Assembly: GCA_902362375.1 (NCBI GenBank)
Contig: CABIVS010000012.1
Location: forward strand, 62,645-126,644
DNA: 64,000 nt
Source of the DNA: Bacteroidaceae bacterium
GTDB taxonomy: Bacteria; Bacteroidota; Bacteroidia; Bacteroidales; Bacteroidaceae
Direction: 5' to 3'
Shown: positions 25,112 to 34,801 of the stretch, one piece after another
How the letters are laid out: every line of letters starts with the position of its first letter
Numbering within the stretch: position 1 is the first letter of the stretch
The notes under the pieces: model-generated
Told to the model about the DNA's origin: nothing
The model's database searches: none
The model's input: the letters and a program-made list of their open reading frames with translations, nothing else
Made by a program: the position numbers and the translations under genes

Positions 25112-26227
25112 ATGAACGATAGCGAAACAGACAGCCAATCAATAAACGCACTGATCGTTTTCAGAGAAAACGGAGAAACCGACAATCTATTTGTTCCTAT
25201 CTTATGCGATGCTATCAAAATGGCTGGAATTGATGTGAGATGCTCCCAAAAAGAATTCTGGGAATCGGACACGACTTATGACATCATCCATTTCCAATGG
25301 CCGGAGGAGGTAGTGGGATGGACATGCGAAGACCCCGACGTCATCCGCCGACTGAAAGAACGTATTGCCTTTTTCCGCTCGCGGGGGACTCATTTCATAT
25401 ACACACGGCACAATATTCGCCCCCACTATGCAAATGATATCATCAGCCGGGCCTACGACATCATCGAATCGGAAAGTGACATCGTGGTACACATGGGACA
25501 TTACAGCCAGACGGAATTCATGCAAAAATATCCCGACAGCCGGAATGTCATCATCCCGCACCACATCTACCAATATACCTACAAGGAAGATATCAGCATA
25601 GAGCGCGCGCGCCAATATCTGAACCTGCCACAAGAAGCATTCATCGTCACCGCCTTCGGGAAGTTCCGCAACTGGGAAGAAATACGCATGGTGCTCGGAG
25701 CATTCCGTGACTGGGACGAAGAACAGAAACTACTGATAGCCCCTCGCCTATACCCCTTTTCAAGACGCAATAACTATGGCAGAAATGTCCTCAAGCGATG
25801 GACTTCACGAATCGGATACTATATACTCATACCGTTGTTCAACCGTATGTTCAGACTACAAGCGGGAGCCAACGACGAACCGATAGACGAGTGTGACCTC
25901 CCTTATTATATGGCTGCCTCTGACGTGATATTCATCCAACGGAAAAATGCACTAAACTTTGTAAATATTCCCCTTGCTTTTCTCTTTCACAAGATAGTCG
26001 TAGGACCAAATACCGGCAATATGGGCGAACTTTTAAACAGTACAGGCAATCCGACTTTCAACCCGGATCATAAAACAGATATCATACGGGCACTGAAAAA
26101 GGCTTGGCAGTTATCTACTTTGGGAAAGGGAGAAATGAACTATGCCTATGCACTAGAAAACATGAGCATAGATAAAGTGGGCAAACAATATGCCAAAGTA
26201 TATAGAGATTTGAACAGCAGCTTGTAA
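25112..26227 (+). CDS. GT-B-fold glycosyltransferase, family uncertain
   Basis: 371 residues. INALIVFRENGETDNLFVPI and DIIHFQWPEEVVGW form the N-terminal Rossmann domain, with FIYTRHNIRPHY and VIIPHHIYQYTYKEDI in the inter-domain region. AFGKFRNWEEIRMVLGAF starts the C-terminal domain, and the late SDVIFIQRKNALNFVNIPLAF replaces the usual GT4 E-x7-E. The donor is not predictable. Its stop overlaps the ATG of the next gene (TAATG), so translation is coupled. It begins the second half of the glycan operon. Confidence 0.75.
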   Translation: MNDSETDSQSINALIVFRENGETDNLFVPILCDAIKMAGIDVRCSQKEFWESDTTYDIIHFQWPEEVVGWTCEDPDVIRRLKERIAFFRSRGTHFIYTRHNIRPHYANDIISRAYDIIESESDIVVHMGHYSQTEFMQKYPDSRNVIIPHHIYQYTYKEDISIERARQYLNLPQEAFIVTAFGKFRNWEEIRMVLGAFRDWDEEQKLLIAPRLYPFSRRNNYGRNVLKRWTSRIGYYILIPLFNRMFRLQAGANDEPIDECDLPYYMAASDVIFIQRKNALNFVNIPLAFLFHKIVVGPNTGNMGELLNSTGNPTFNPDHKTDIIRALKKAWQLSTLGKGEMNYAYALENMSIDKVGKQYAKVYRDLNSSL

Positions 26228-27216
26228 TGCCACTGCTAGTATCAATAATTTATCAGCATACGAAAAGCATGAAATATAATGAAATAAAAGTCAGTGTCGT
26301 CATCCCTGTTTATAACACTGAAAAATATGTTCGTCAAGCAGTGGAAAGCGTGATGTATCAAAGCTTGAAAGAATTAGAAATAATAATTGTAGATGACGGA
26401 TCGACAGACGAAAGTTTAAGAATAGTAGAAAAATTAGGTGACACTGACAAGCGTATACAAATATATGTACAAGCGAATCAGGGACAATCAATTGCGCGTA
26501 ACATGGGGATCTCACACGCACACGGAGAATATATCTATTTTATGGATAGCGACGATCTGCTGGAAAAAGATGCTTTGGAACTGTGTTACCATAAATGCAA
26601 AGAAAAAAAACTTGATTTCGTCTTTTTTGATGCTTTAGTTTTCTTTGAAAACAACGTTGAAAATGCTCCAACACTGAATTACAAACATACAGAAAAATTA
26701 GAAGACAAAATCTATACCGGCCAAGAAGCACTTAAAGTTCAATTACAAAATAAAGAATATACTCCTTCCGTCTGCCTGCACTTTATTCATAGAAATGTTA
26801 TAGAAAAACATAATCTATCATTTTATCCAGGAATCGTACACGAAGACCAACTGTTTACTACCTTGCTTTATTTACAAAGCACGAAAGCAGCTTGCATTAA
26901 ACGAACTTTTTTTCATCGTCGTATGAGAAAAGATTCTACAATGACGAGTAAATTCGCAATGCGAAACATAAAAGGATATCTTGTCGTCACAGAAGAGATT
27001 CTTAGCTTTAGAAGACAGACTACCGAAAATAAAAACAAAGAAATTATTGATTTATATTTATCCCAAATGCTTGACGCTGCCATGTGGCAAGCACATTCAC
27101 TCAAATTACCGGAGCGGATCAAACTCGCACGATTGTGCCTGCAAAAATATAAAAAATATGTATCGACAAAAACGATAGGGGCATTACTTTTCAAATTCCT
27201 ATTTGTAAATCATTAA
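26227..27216 (+). CDS. Family 2 glycosyltransferase
   Basis: 329 residues with the classic GT2 opening VSVVIPVYNTEKYVRQAVES, then IIIVDDGSTDESL and FMDSDDLLEKDALEL (DxD region), plus a C-terminal helical part without clear membrane spans. ATG 26227 overlaps the previous stop, which favours it. An alternative start at 26269 (MKYNEIKVSVV) is closer to the usual GT2 N-terminus, so the first 14 residues are uncertain. The donor sugar is unknown. Confidence 0.87.
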   Translation: MPLLVSIIYQHTKSMKYNEIKVSVVIPVYNTEKYVRQAVESVMYQSLKELEIIIVDDGSTDESLRIVEKLGDTDKRIQIYVQANQGQSIARNMGISHAHGEYIYFMDSDDLLEKDALELCYHKCKEKKLDFVFFDALVFFENNVENAPTLNYKHTEKLEDKIYTGQEALKVQLQNKEYTPSVCLHFIHRNVIEKHNLSFYPGIVHEDQLFTTLLYLQSTKAACIKRTFFHRRMRKDSTMTSKFAMRNIKGYLVVTEEILSFRRQTTENKNKEIIDLYLSQMLDAAMWQAHSLKLPERIKLARLCLQKYKKYVSTKTIGALLFKFLFVNH

Positions 27217-27230
27217 AAAAACGGTCAACA

Positions 27231-28682
27231 ATGGCTAGCAACATTAAAAATCAACTCCTTTCAGGAGTATTCTATACCGCACTGGCCAAATACAGCGGCA
27301 TTGTCATTTCTCTTGTAGTAGCAGGAATACTGGCCCGCCTCCTCTCTCCGGACGACTTCGGAATCGTAGCCGTTGCCACTGTAATTATCGCTTTTTTCAG
27401 CCTCCTCACCGATATGGGAGTATCTCCCGCCATCGTACAACACAAATCGCTGACAAAGGATGAACTATCAAATATTTTCTCGTTTACCGTATGGACTGGT
27501 ATCGGAATCAGCATCCTGTTTTTTGCCGCTTCATGGATGATTGCCGACTATTATGAAAGCGAAATCCTGCGAACACTGTGTCAACTGCTGTCCGTTAATC
27601 TATTCTTTGCCTCCGCTACCATCGTACCAGGAGCACTATTCTATCGGAACAAGGAATTCAAATTCATCGCTATCCGTAGTTTCGTTATCCAGATTTCCGC
27701 AGGTGCGGCAGCCGTGACCGCCGCCCTCTGCGGAGCAGGACTATATGCACTGATTATCAACCCAATAGTATCCAGCATACTGATATTCGTCATCTCCTAC
27801 CAACGCTATCCGCAACGACTGCATTTCACGCTAGGCCTGACGGTGCTCCGGAAAATATTTTCCTATTCCGCCTACCAGTTTCTATTCAACGTCATCAACT
27901 ACTTCAGCCGTAATTTAGACAAATTGCTGATTGGCAAATACATGAGTATGTCCGACCTCGGGTATTACGAAAAATCCTACCGTCTGATGATGCTTCCCTT
28001 ACAGAATATCACTCAGGTCATCACTCCTGTGATGCACCCCATCTTCAGTGATTTTCAGAACGACAAAGCAAAACTAGCCACCTCTTATGAACGTATTCTC
28101 CGATTCCTCGCTTTCATCGGATTACCTCTTAGCGTGCTGCTCTTCTTTACAGCAGAAGAAGTGACGTTGATTATTTTTGGAGACCAATGGCTGCCCTCCG
28201 TACCCGTTTTTCGGCTACTCTCCCTGTCCGTAGGAATTCAAATCATACTCTCATCCTCCGGCTCCATTTTTCAGGCGGCAGGTGATACACGAAGCCTATT
28301 TGTATGCGGAATGTTCTCGTCTACGCTCAATGTAGCGGGTATACTACTGGGAATATTCTATTTCGGAACGCTTACGGCAGTGGCAAGTTGCATTGTAGTC
28401 ACATTCACGATCAATTTCATACAATGCTACTGGCAGATGTACCGGGTGACATTCCAGCGAAGTGTCTGGCCGTTCATTCATCAGCTTATTTCTCCGTTAG
28501 TTATTAGCGTGCTGATGGCATTAGTCCTCACCCCTATGCAATATGCACTGGATGGAATGAATATTTTTGTGACAATTATCGCTAAAGGTATCGTTAGTTT
28601 TATTATCTTTGGCACATATATACAGGCCACGCATGAGTATGACATTATCGGTAAAGTGCGAAGCATCCTGTGTAAGAGATAA
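27231..28682 (+). CDS. Polysaccharide flippase, Wzx/MOP family
   Basis: 483-residue polytopic protein with about 12-14 helices. The N-terminus IKNQLLSGVFYTALAKYSGI and the motif NFFSRNLDKLLIGKYMSM-like stretch at about 220-240 identify the Wzx/PST group of MOP exporters. It should flip undecaprenyl-linked oligosaccharide across the inner membrane, feeding the Wzy/WaaL-type protein encoded upstream. It is 15 bp after the GT2 gene. GC content looks higher than in the flanking glycosyltransferase genes. Confidence 0.92.
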   Translation: MASNIKNQLLSGVFYTALAKYSGIVISLVVAGILARLLSPDDFGIVAVATVIIAFFSLLTDMGVSPAIVQHKSLTKDELSNIFSFTVWTGIGISILFFAASWMIADYYESEILRTLCQLLSVNLFFASATIVPGALFYRNKEFKFIAIRSFVIQISAGAAAVTAALCGAGLYALIINPIVSSILIFVISYQRYPQRLHFTLGLTVLRKIFSYSAYQFLFNVINYFSRNLDKLLIGKYMSMSDLGYYEKSYRLMMLPLQNITQVITPVMHPIFSDFQNDKAKLATSYERILRFLAFIGLPLSVLLFFTAEEVTLIIFGDQWLPSVPVFRLLSLSVGIQIILSSSGSIFQAAGDTRSLFVCGMFSSTLNVAGILLGIFYFGTLTAVASCIVVTFTINFIQCYWQMYRVTFQRSVWPFIHQLISPLVISVLMALVLTPMQYALDGMNIFVTIIAKGIVSFIIFGTYIQATHEYDIIGKVRSILCKR

Positions 28683-28725
28683 CTAAAAAGAACAGAATAA
28701 ACAATATAAGAGACTTGAACAACCA

Positions 28726-29850
28726 ATGAAAGCCTTGTTCCTTATATTCCACGGCTTCGACAAAGCCAACGGAATTAGTAAAAAAATACACTATCAGGTA
28801 AAAGCCCTCAAAGAATGTGGGCTAGATGTTCGTTTATGTTATTATGACATAAGCCTTTCTGGTGAACGCCGTTGGATGGTAGACAATGTAGTGATTGCTG
28901 AATTGGGACAAGGAATGTTTGCGAAAATTCGCAAACGACTGGGTCTAAACTGCATAGCAAACTACGTACTTCGCGAAAATATACATTTTGTCTACATCCG
29001 TTCATATCATAACGCAAACCCTTTCACCATACATATGGTGAAACGTATGAAGAGAAAAGGAGCAAAAGTGGTCATGGAGATACCTACTTTCCCTTACGAT
29101 CAAGAGTACATCACATGGCCTATGAAATTCAAAAGGCTCACTGATCGTACTTTTCGCCATCGCCTAGCCTCTTTCCTTAATGGAATAGTAACCTTTTCAA
29201 ACGCTAAAAACATCTTTGGCGAACGAACAATTCGCATATCTAATGGAATTGATTTTGATGCCATTCCTATGAAGAAACAAATGAATGACACGACCCATGA
29301 GCTACATTTAGTAGGAGTAGCCGAAGTACACTACTGGCATGGATTCGATCGGCTTATCCGTGGATTAGCTGAATATTATTGTACGAATCCTGACTACAAA
29401 GTTTATTTTCATATCGTGGGACCATTATCCGGCGAACGTGAAAGGCAAGAAATTCTTCCCATCATTCGTGACAATAAACTAGAACCTTACGTTATCCTTC
29501 ATGGACCACAGCATGACCAGCAGCTTGACGCCATGTTTGAGCAAGCAGATTTTGCTATTGGCAGTTTAGGTCGACACCGTAGTGGTATCACACATATCAA
29601 AACTTTAAAAAATCGTGAATATGCTGCACGAGGATTGGCATTCACTTATTCAGAAATCGACGAAGATTTTGATAAAATGCCTTACATTTGGAAAGTATCA
29701 CCAGATGAATCACCTATTAATATTCAACAGTTAATCACCTTTCAAAAGTCTCTGACTATGACTCCGCAGAATATTAGAGAATCTGTCCGTCCATTATCCT
29801 GGACAGCACAAATGAAAAAAGTCATCAATGAACTGGACATCAGACCATAA
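28726..29850 (+). CDS. Glycosyltransferase, GT4-like
   Basis: 374 residues, GT-B-like: MKALFLIFHGFDKANGISKK at the N-terminus with a HYQVKALKECGLDVRLCYYD pattern, a middle TIRISNGIDFDAIPM (the GIDF motif of GT4 enzymes), and a C-terminal LHGPQHDQQLDAMFEQADF. The usual terminal E-x7-E is replaced by SGITHIKTLKNREYAARGL, seen in a divergent Bacteroidetes subgroup. The function as transferase is likely; the donor and acceptor are unknown. Confidence 0.8.
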   Translation: MKALFLIFHGFDKANGISKKIHYQVKALKECGLDVRLCYYDISLSGERRWMVDNVVIAELGQGMFAKIRKRLGLNCIANYVLRENIHFVYIRSYHNANPFTIHMVKRMKRKGAKVVMEIPTFPYDQEYITWPMKFKRLTDRTFRHRLASFLNGIVTFSNAKNIFGERTIRISNGIDFDAIPMKKQMNDTTHELHLVGVAEVHYWHGFDRLIRGLAEYYCTNPDYKVYFHIVGPLSGERERQEILPIIRDNKLEPYVILHGPQHDQQLDAMFEQADFAIGSLGRHRSGITHIKTLKNREYAARGLAFTYSEIDEDFDKMPYIWKVSPDESPINIQQLITFQKSLTMTPQNIRESVRPLSWTAQMKKVINELDIRP

Positions 29851-29875
29851 GATACAATACTTGGAAAATAATCCT

Positions 29876-31042
29876 ATGAATAAAAAAGTAAAAATAGCCT
29901 ACTGCATCCCCTCGCTCTATTATCCTAGTGGAATGGAGCGTGTACTTACACTAAAAGCAAACTATTTCGCAGAACATTTAGGGTATCACATACATATTAT
30001 ATTGACCGATGGAAAAGGAAAAGAACCTTACTATAAGTTGTATCCCTCCATCACCACACATCAGCTTGACATCAACTATGACGAATTATATGGTCTTTCC
30101 TTATTGAAACGAATTCACAGATATTGGAGTAAACAAAAATTGTTTAAAAAAAGGCTGGAGACATGCCTCAATGAGATTGAACCGGACATTACCATCTCTC
30201 TCTTACGACGTGATATAAACTTCATCAATAAGATGAAAGACAAAAGCATAAAGCTTGGAGAAATCCACTTCAACAAGTCCAATTACCGGGAATTCAGCGA
30301 CAACCGCCTTCCTAGTTTCATTCAGCGTGCCGTCAAAAAATACTGGATGTGGCAACTCATCCGGCAGGTGCGACAGCTCAAGCGTTTTGTCGTCCTCAGC
30401 CATGAAGATGCTGCCGAATGGACAGAACTCAATAATGTAACCGTAATCTACAATCCACTCCCGTTTTTCCCAAAACAACAATCGGATAATACCCCCAAAC
30501 AGGTCATTGCCGTAGGCAGATATGTCCCTCAAAAAGGATTTGACCGTTTGATATCTGCTTGGAGCATTGTCAATAAAAAACACCCGGACTGGATTCTCCG
30601 TATCTATGGTGATGGTATGCGGAAACAACTTCAGGACCAGATCAACGAACTAGAAATTAGCTCCAGTTGTATTCTGGAGCATAGCACACCGAATATTGTC
30701 GATAAATACTGCGAAAGTTCTATCTTCGTCCTTTCTTCGCGTTATGAGGGATTTGGCATGGTTATTATAGAAGCAATGGCATGTGGAGTACCTCCTGTCT
30801 CATTTACATGCCCCTGCGGACCACGTGATATCATCAGCGACGGAATAAACGGACTATTAGTAGAAAACGGTAATATAGAGGGATTAGCAGAGAAAATATG
30901 CTATCTGATAGAAGATGAAAATGTACGACAAAAAATGGGACAGCAAGCTCGAATGGATATAGAACGTTTCAGGATCGAACCAATCGCAGAACAATGGAAA
31001 ACATTGTTTGAAAGTATCATTGAAAAAAATAAAAAATTATGA
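29876..31042 (+). CDS. Family 4 glycosyltransferase
   Basis: 388 residues from ATG 29876 (MNKKVKIAYCIPSLYYPSGM). An earlier in-frame ATG at 29828 would overlap the upstream gene and add a non-homologous extension. Diagnostic segments are VIAVGRYVPQKGFDRLISAW, RIYGDGMRKQLQDQI and SRYEGFGMVIIEAMACGVPP (E-x7-E). These are typical of retaining GT4 enzymes such as galactosyl- and N-acetylgalactosaminyltransferases. It overlaps the next gene by 4 bp. Confidence 0.88.
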   Translation: MNKKVKIAYCIPSLYYPSGMERVLTLKANYFAEHLGYHIHIILTDGKGKEPYYKLYPSITTHQLDINYDELYGLSLLKRIHRYWSKQKLFKKRLETCLNEIEPDITISLLRRDINFINKMKDKSIKLGEIHFNKSNYREFSDNRLPSFIQRAVKKYWMWQLIRQVRQLKRFVVLSHEDAAEWTELNNVTVIYNPLPFFPKQQSDNTPKQVIAVGRYVPQKGFDRLISAWSIVNKKHPDWILRIYGDGMRKQLQDQINELEISSSCILEHSTPNIVDKYCESSIFVLSSRYEGFGMVIIEAMACGVPPVSFTCPCGPRDIISDGINGLLVENGNIEGLAEKICYLIEDENVRQKMGQQARMDIERFRIEPIAEQWKTLFESIIEKNKKL

Positions 31043-31890
31043 AATGGTATACTAAATATCTGCAAGTTTACGAACAACCTTTCGCTTCAGCGCCAAAGGA
31101 AGCAGTAGATTTCGTAAAAACTAAATTGCAGAAATTATCGGAAAACAAACAGCCCTTAGCATCTGTCATTCTCATCTGCTATAATGAAGAAAGACGTTTG
31201 CTAAGCTGTTTATGGTCGCTTTGCGACAACATATGTGACTTTCCGATCGAAATTCTGGCTGTCAACAACAATTCTTCCGATCGAACTGAAAGTGTGCTCC
31301 AACAGCTGGGAGTCATTTATTTCAATGAGCTTAAGAAAGGACCGGGGCATGCCCGCCAATGCGGATTAAATCAGGCAAAAGGAACATACCATATCTGTAT
31401 TGACACCGATACCATGTACCCGAACAATTACATCAAGACACATGTAAAAAAACTAATGCAACCAAACGTAGCCTGTACGTTCAGCCTTTGGAGTTTTATT
31501 CCTGATGAGCAACACTCTAAATGGGGATTATGGTGGTATGAATCATTAAGAGATTTTTACCTGCGCATTCAAGCCATACAGCGTCCGGAACTTTGCGTAC
31601 GTGGCATGACATTTGCATTCAAGACAGAATTAGGCAGGCAGCTAGGATTCCGCACAGATATCATTCGTGGTGAAGATGGTTCACTAGCTTTAGCGATGAA
31701 ACCATATGGAAAACTCGTCTTTATCCATTCTTCAAAAGCACGAGTTATGACTGGATATGGAACAGTAGGAGCCGATGGAGGACTGTTTAACAGCTTTAAA
31801 GTGCGTTTTATCAAAGGATTAAAAGGTATTGGAGGAATATTCACCAGAAAGAAAGAATATAAAGATAAAGACAGCAATTTAATCAAATAA
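31039..31890 (+). CDS. Family 2 glycosyltransferase
   Basis: 283 residues: ASVILICYNEERRLLSCLWS, ILAVNNNSSDRTESVLQQL, GPGHARQCGLNQAKGTYHIC and IDTDTMYPNNYIK cover the GT2 nucleotide-binding and DTDT metal site. RGEDGSLALAMKPYG holds the likely base (ED). There is no transmembrane segment. It is coupled to the previous gene by ATGA and followed after 4 bp by the propeller protein, so the genes are co-translated. Confidence 0.87.
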   Translation: MKWYTKYLQVYEQPFASAPKEAVDFVKTKLQKLSENKQPLASVILICYNEERRLLSCLWSLCDNICDFPIEILAVNNNSSDRTESVLQQLGVIYFNELKKGPGHARQCGLNQAKGTYHICIDTDTMYPNNYIKTHVKKLMQPNVACTFSLWSFIPDEQHSKWGLWWYESLRDFYLRIQAIQRPELCVRGMTFAFKTELGRQLGFRTDIIRGEDGSLALAMKPYGKLVFIHSSKARVMTGYGTVGADGGLFNSFKVRFIKGLKGIGGIFTRKKEYKDKDSNLIK

Positions 31891-31894
31891 GCAA

Positions 31895-32986
31895 ATGAAA
31901 ATAATAAGAAAAATTATTCTAGTTGTTATTTGTGTAGTATTAATTGACTATATATACCAGTATAATCAATTCCAAAAGTATAATCAGGCTCCATTAATTA
32001 TCAAGACTCCGGAAGGTAGTAACCAACCCTATCACCCATCAGTAATATACATTCCGGAAGGATGGAATGGATATAAATACTGGATGGCAGAAACTCCATA
32101 TCCCTTAGGCGAGGATGGCAATTGGAAAGGATTGCCTCCTTATAGAGAACGATGGGAAAATCCATGTGTGCATGTATCTAAAGACGGAATACATTGGAAA
32201 GATTTTGAAGACTCTCAAAATCCAATAGATGATTTAGATGAAAACAACATCATCAATAAAGATTATTTTTCAGACCCACATTTAGTCTTTTATAAGGACA
32301 CTTTAGAGTGCTGGTATCGCATCAGCCATCTAAAAAATAATGCTACTTATATATTACGCAAATATACTCTCAATGGAAAAGACTGGTCTCCCCGAGAGAT
32401 GATGATAAATCTACAGGATACCTCTATCATAAAAAATGAAACAGGTAATATGGTTATAAGCCCTGTAATACATAAAAGTACTAATGGATATGTAATGTGG
32501 TATGTGAACAGTATAGAAAAACCAAGAGAAATCTGTAGAAGTTTTTCTACAGATGGAAAAAAGTGGAGCAAAAAAGAAACATGCCATCTACCTGACAATT
32601 CTGTTACTCCTTGGCATATTGATTTAGCATATATAGACAAAAAATATTATCTACTCATATATGATTATGATACTAATAACTTAGTATTATACTCCAGTTC
32701 CGACGGCTTATCATTTAACAACAAAAAATATATATTATCCAAAGCTCCAATGCTGGGTTCTTTTTATTCATATGGTTTATATCGAAGTTCACTTATTAAG
32801 GACAATGAAAAATATAAGCTATATTTTAGTGCTTTTGAGAAAAGAACTGCTATAGGACTAATGGAAGGAAATTCAATAAGCACATTACACGCTACTTCCG
32901 TAGAGGGAAAATATATACCTTTCTACAAATTTCCAATTGTATATTTGAGGAATAAAAAACAGTCTCTAAAGGAACTATTTCAATAG
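31895..32986 (+). CDS. Membrane-anchored GH43/GH32-like beta-propeller protein
   Basis: 363 residues: one N-terminal helix (about 6-23), then repeated propeller blades. YHPSVIYIPEGWNGYKYWMA, SKDGIHWKDFEDS, FSDPHLVFYKDTLECWYRIS, STDGKKWSKK and SSDGLSFNNKKYI are the blade-starting strands and SxDGxxW turns common to five-bladed GH43/32/68-like folds. The N-terminal helix would hold it in the inner membrane facing the periplasm. It may trim, modify or bind the glycan; catalytic acids cannot be assigned confidently. Very AT-rich. Confidence 0.65.
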   Translation: MKIIRKIILVVICVVLIDYIYQYNQFQKYNQAPLIIKTPEGSNQPYHPSVIYIPEGWNGYKYWMAETPYPLGEDGNWKGLPPYRERWENPCVHVSKDGIHWKDFEDSQNPIDDLDENNIINKDYFSDPHLVFYKDTLECWYRISHLKNNATYILRKYTLNGKDWSPREMMINLQDTSIIKNETGNMVISPVIHKSTNGYVMWYVNSIEKPREICRSFSTDGKKWSKKETCHLPDNSVTPWHIDLAYIDKKYYLLIYDYDTNNLVLYSSSDGLSFNNKKYILSKAPMLGSFYSYGLYRSSLIKDNEKYKLYFSAFEKRTAIGLMEGNSISTLHATSVEGKYIPFYKFPIVYLRNKKQSLKELFQ

Positions 32987-33074
32987 CATAATCGAAAACA
33001 AACAATACAATTAAGATTGGCAATACCTTTAGCGCATGCAAAAGTATTTACAGATAAAAAAGTGAGATAGAAAT

Positions 33075-34793
33075 ATGAATATAAAAGTATTAATCAAACA
33101 ATTTACATTCCCCTTGTTGTTAATATTGCTGTGCTATATTAATTTACAATATATGCACTACTCAATTCTTATCGACAAGTATTCTCTTACCCCATTCTCA
33201 TATCTGGAAAATATCATTCATGCTTTTATCGATACATGTCTATTATTCTTTATTCCGCTTTATCTAATTGGGAAAAAGACTTATTTATTTTTCATTCCAT
33301 ATACTATCATTACAATGCTGGTAATCGTAAATGTATCTTATAGTAGATTCTTCTATACATATATGCCTCCAATATTATATGGTGAATTCAACAATCTTGA
33401 CGGACTATCAGCTAACGTATTTGCAACAATTAGATTCTCTGACATTACAATACTGATAACAACTTTTGCAAGTATCTTATTTTATAAACAATATCATAGA
33501 GGTTATTCTGAAATAAAAAGAAAAACACGAAGAATCTTTTCTCTTTACATATTAGGAATTGCATTTATTCTATTGGGAGGATTAACTGCTATTGCGACAA
33601 TACATTGGTCATCATTAAACTACAAATATGTCCACCCTTTTAAAAATAGTCCAACAGAAAGTATATTCAAATTCGGAATAATTTATGGGACCATTATACA
33701 ACGTGCATCGAACAACAAACAAGACTGTAACCCAGAAGAAGTGGCAAAACTGGAACCATTCTTTTACGAATCAAAATATAGTATTAAATATCCACCAAGA
33801 GAAAATATTATTCTCATTCTTGTGGAATCCTTTCTATCGTTCCCCACAAATCTAAAAATAAATGGAATAGAAATTACTCCTACTCTCAACGAATTAGTAG
33901 AAAAAGGAGCATACTACAATAATAACATGACTTCTCAGATACAATTAGGTGAATCGAGCGACGGACAATTCACATACCTCAACGGACTTACACCCAAAAA
34001 AAAAGGTGTTACCATCTACGATTATTTTAATAATACTTTCGTATCCTTTCCAAAACTTTTAAAGAAACAAAAACCTGGAATAGAATGTAGAATGGTTATT
34101 CCTACTTCATCAAAAACGTGGAGACAAGATGGAGTATGTATCCAATATGGGTTCGACAAACTCTATTCACGAAAGGAATATACATTGAGTAATTATAAAG
34201 AAAATTGGTTAAATGATAAACTTCTTTTTGAATATGCAGCAAGCATAGACAAAAATAGCAAACAACCTTTTTTCTCACTTATCCTCACATCATCAACGCA
34301 TTCTCCATATACCAAAGTATTTGAAGACTACCTAATTCCATTCCCTGACACATATTCAGAAGAATTAAAAAATTATCTATCTAATGTGCATTATATGGAT
34401 AAATACTTAGGTAAGTATTTGAATTTCTTAAAAGAAAATCATCTTTACCACAATTCTCTAATTATAATAGCCAGCGACCATTCCATTTCAAATGACTGGC
34501 TTAAATCCAAAGAAGAAGATAATGTTTCTTTTCAAATCCCATTGTATATTGTAAACTCTCCACAAAAGATCGACAAAAAAAGCGATTATGCTATCACGCA
34601 AGCTGATTTATTTCCAACCCTTCTTGATTTGGCAGGTATTGATTCTAAATGGAGAGGAATCGGAAATAGTTTACTTTGCCCTGATTCTATTTTGAACACA
34701 GAAAAAGAAAAAAAACGAATAATATATAGAGAAAAAATTTCTGATATTATATTAGATAGTGATTATTTTAAAGGAAAAGAAATAACTAAATAA
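33075..34793 (+). CDS. LTA-synthase-like membrane sulfatase-fold phosphotransferase
   Basis: 572 residues: about five N-terminal helices (to about 185), then an alkaline-phosphatase/sulfatase domain. ILILVESFLSFPTN supplies the metal-binding Glu, GESSDGQFTYLNGL holds the likely Ser nucleophile, and IIIASDHSISNDW the metal-binding Asp-His. The family transfers phosphoglycerol or phosphoethanolamine to glycans or lipid A. In this operon it may decorate the polysaccharide; this is inferred. It is strikingly AT-rich, like the preceding gene, and ends just before a compositional jump. Confidence 0.82.
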   Translation: MNIKVLIKQFTFPLLLILLCYINLQYMHYSILIDKYSLTPFSYLENIIHAFIDTCLLFFIPLYLIGKKTYLFFIPYTIITMLVIVNVSYSRFFYTYMPPILYGEFNNLDGLSANVFATIRFSDITILITTFASILFYKQYHRGYSEIKRKTRRIFSLYILGIAFILLGGLTAIATIHWSSLNYKYVHPFKNSPTESIFKFGIIYGTIIQRASNNKQDCNPEEVAKLEPFFYESKYSIKYPPRENIILILVESFLSFPTNLKINGIEITPTLNELVEKGAYYNNNMTSQIQLGESSDGQFTYLNGLTPKKKGVTIYDYFNNTFVSFPKLLKKQKPGIECRMVIPTSSKTWRQDGVCIQYGFDKLYSRKEYTLSNYKENWLNDKLLFEYAASIDKNSKQPFFSLILTSSTHSPYTKVFEDYLIPFPDTYSEELKNYLSNVHYMDKYLGKYLNFLKENHLYHNSLIIIASDHSISNDWLKSKEEDNVSFQIPLYIVNSPQKIDKKSDYAITQADLFPTLLDLAGIDSKWRGIGNSLLCPDSILNTEKEKKRIIYREKISDIILDSDYFKGKEITK

Positions 34794-34801
34794 ATATAGC
34801 T

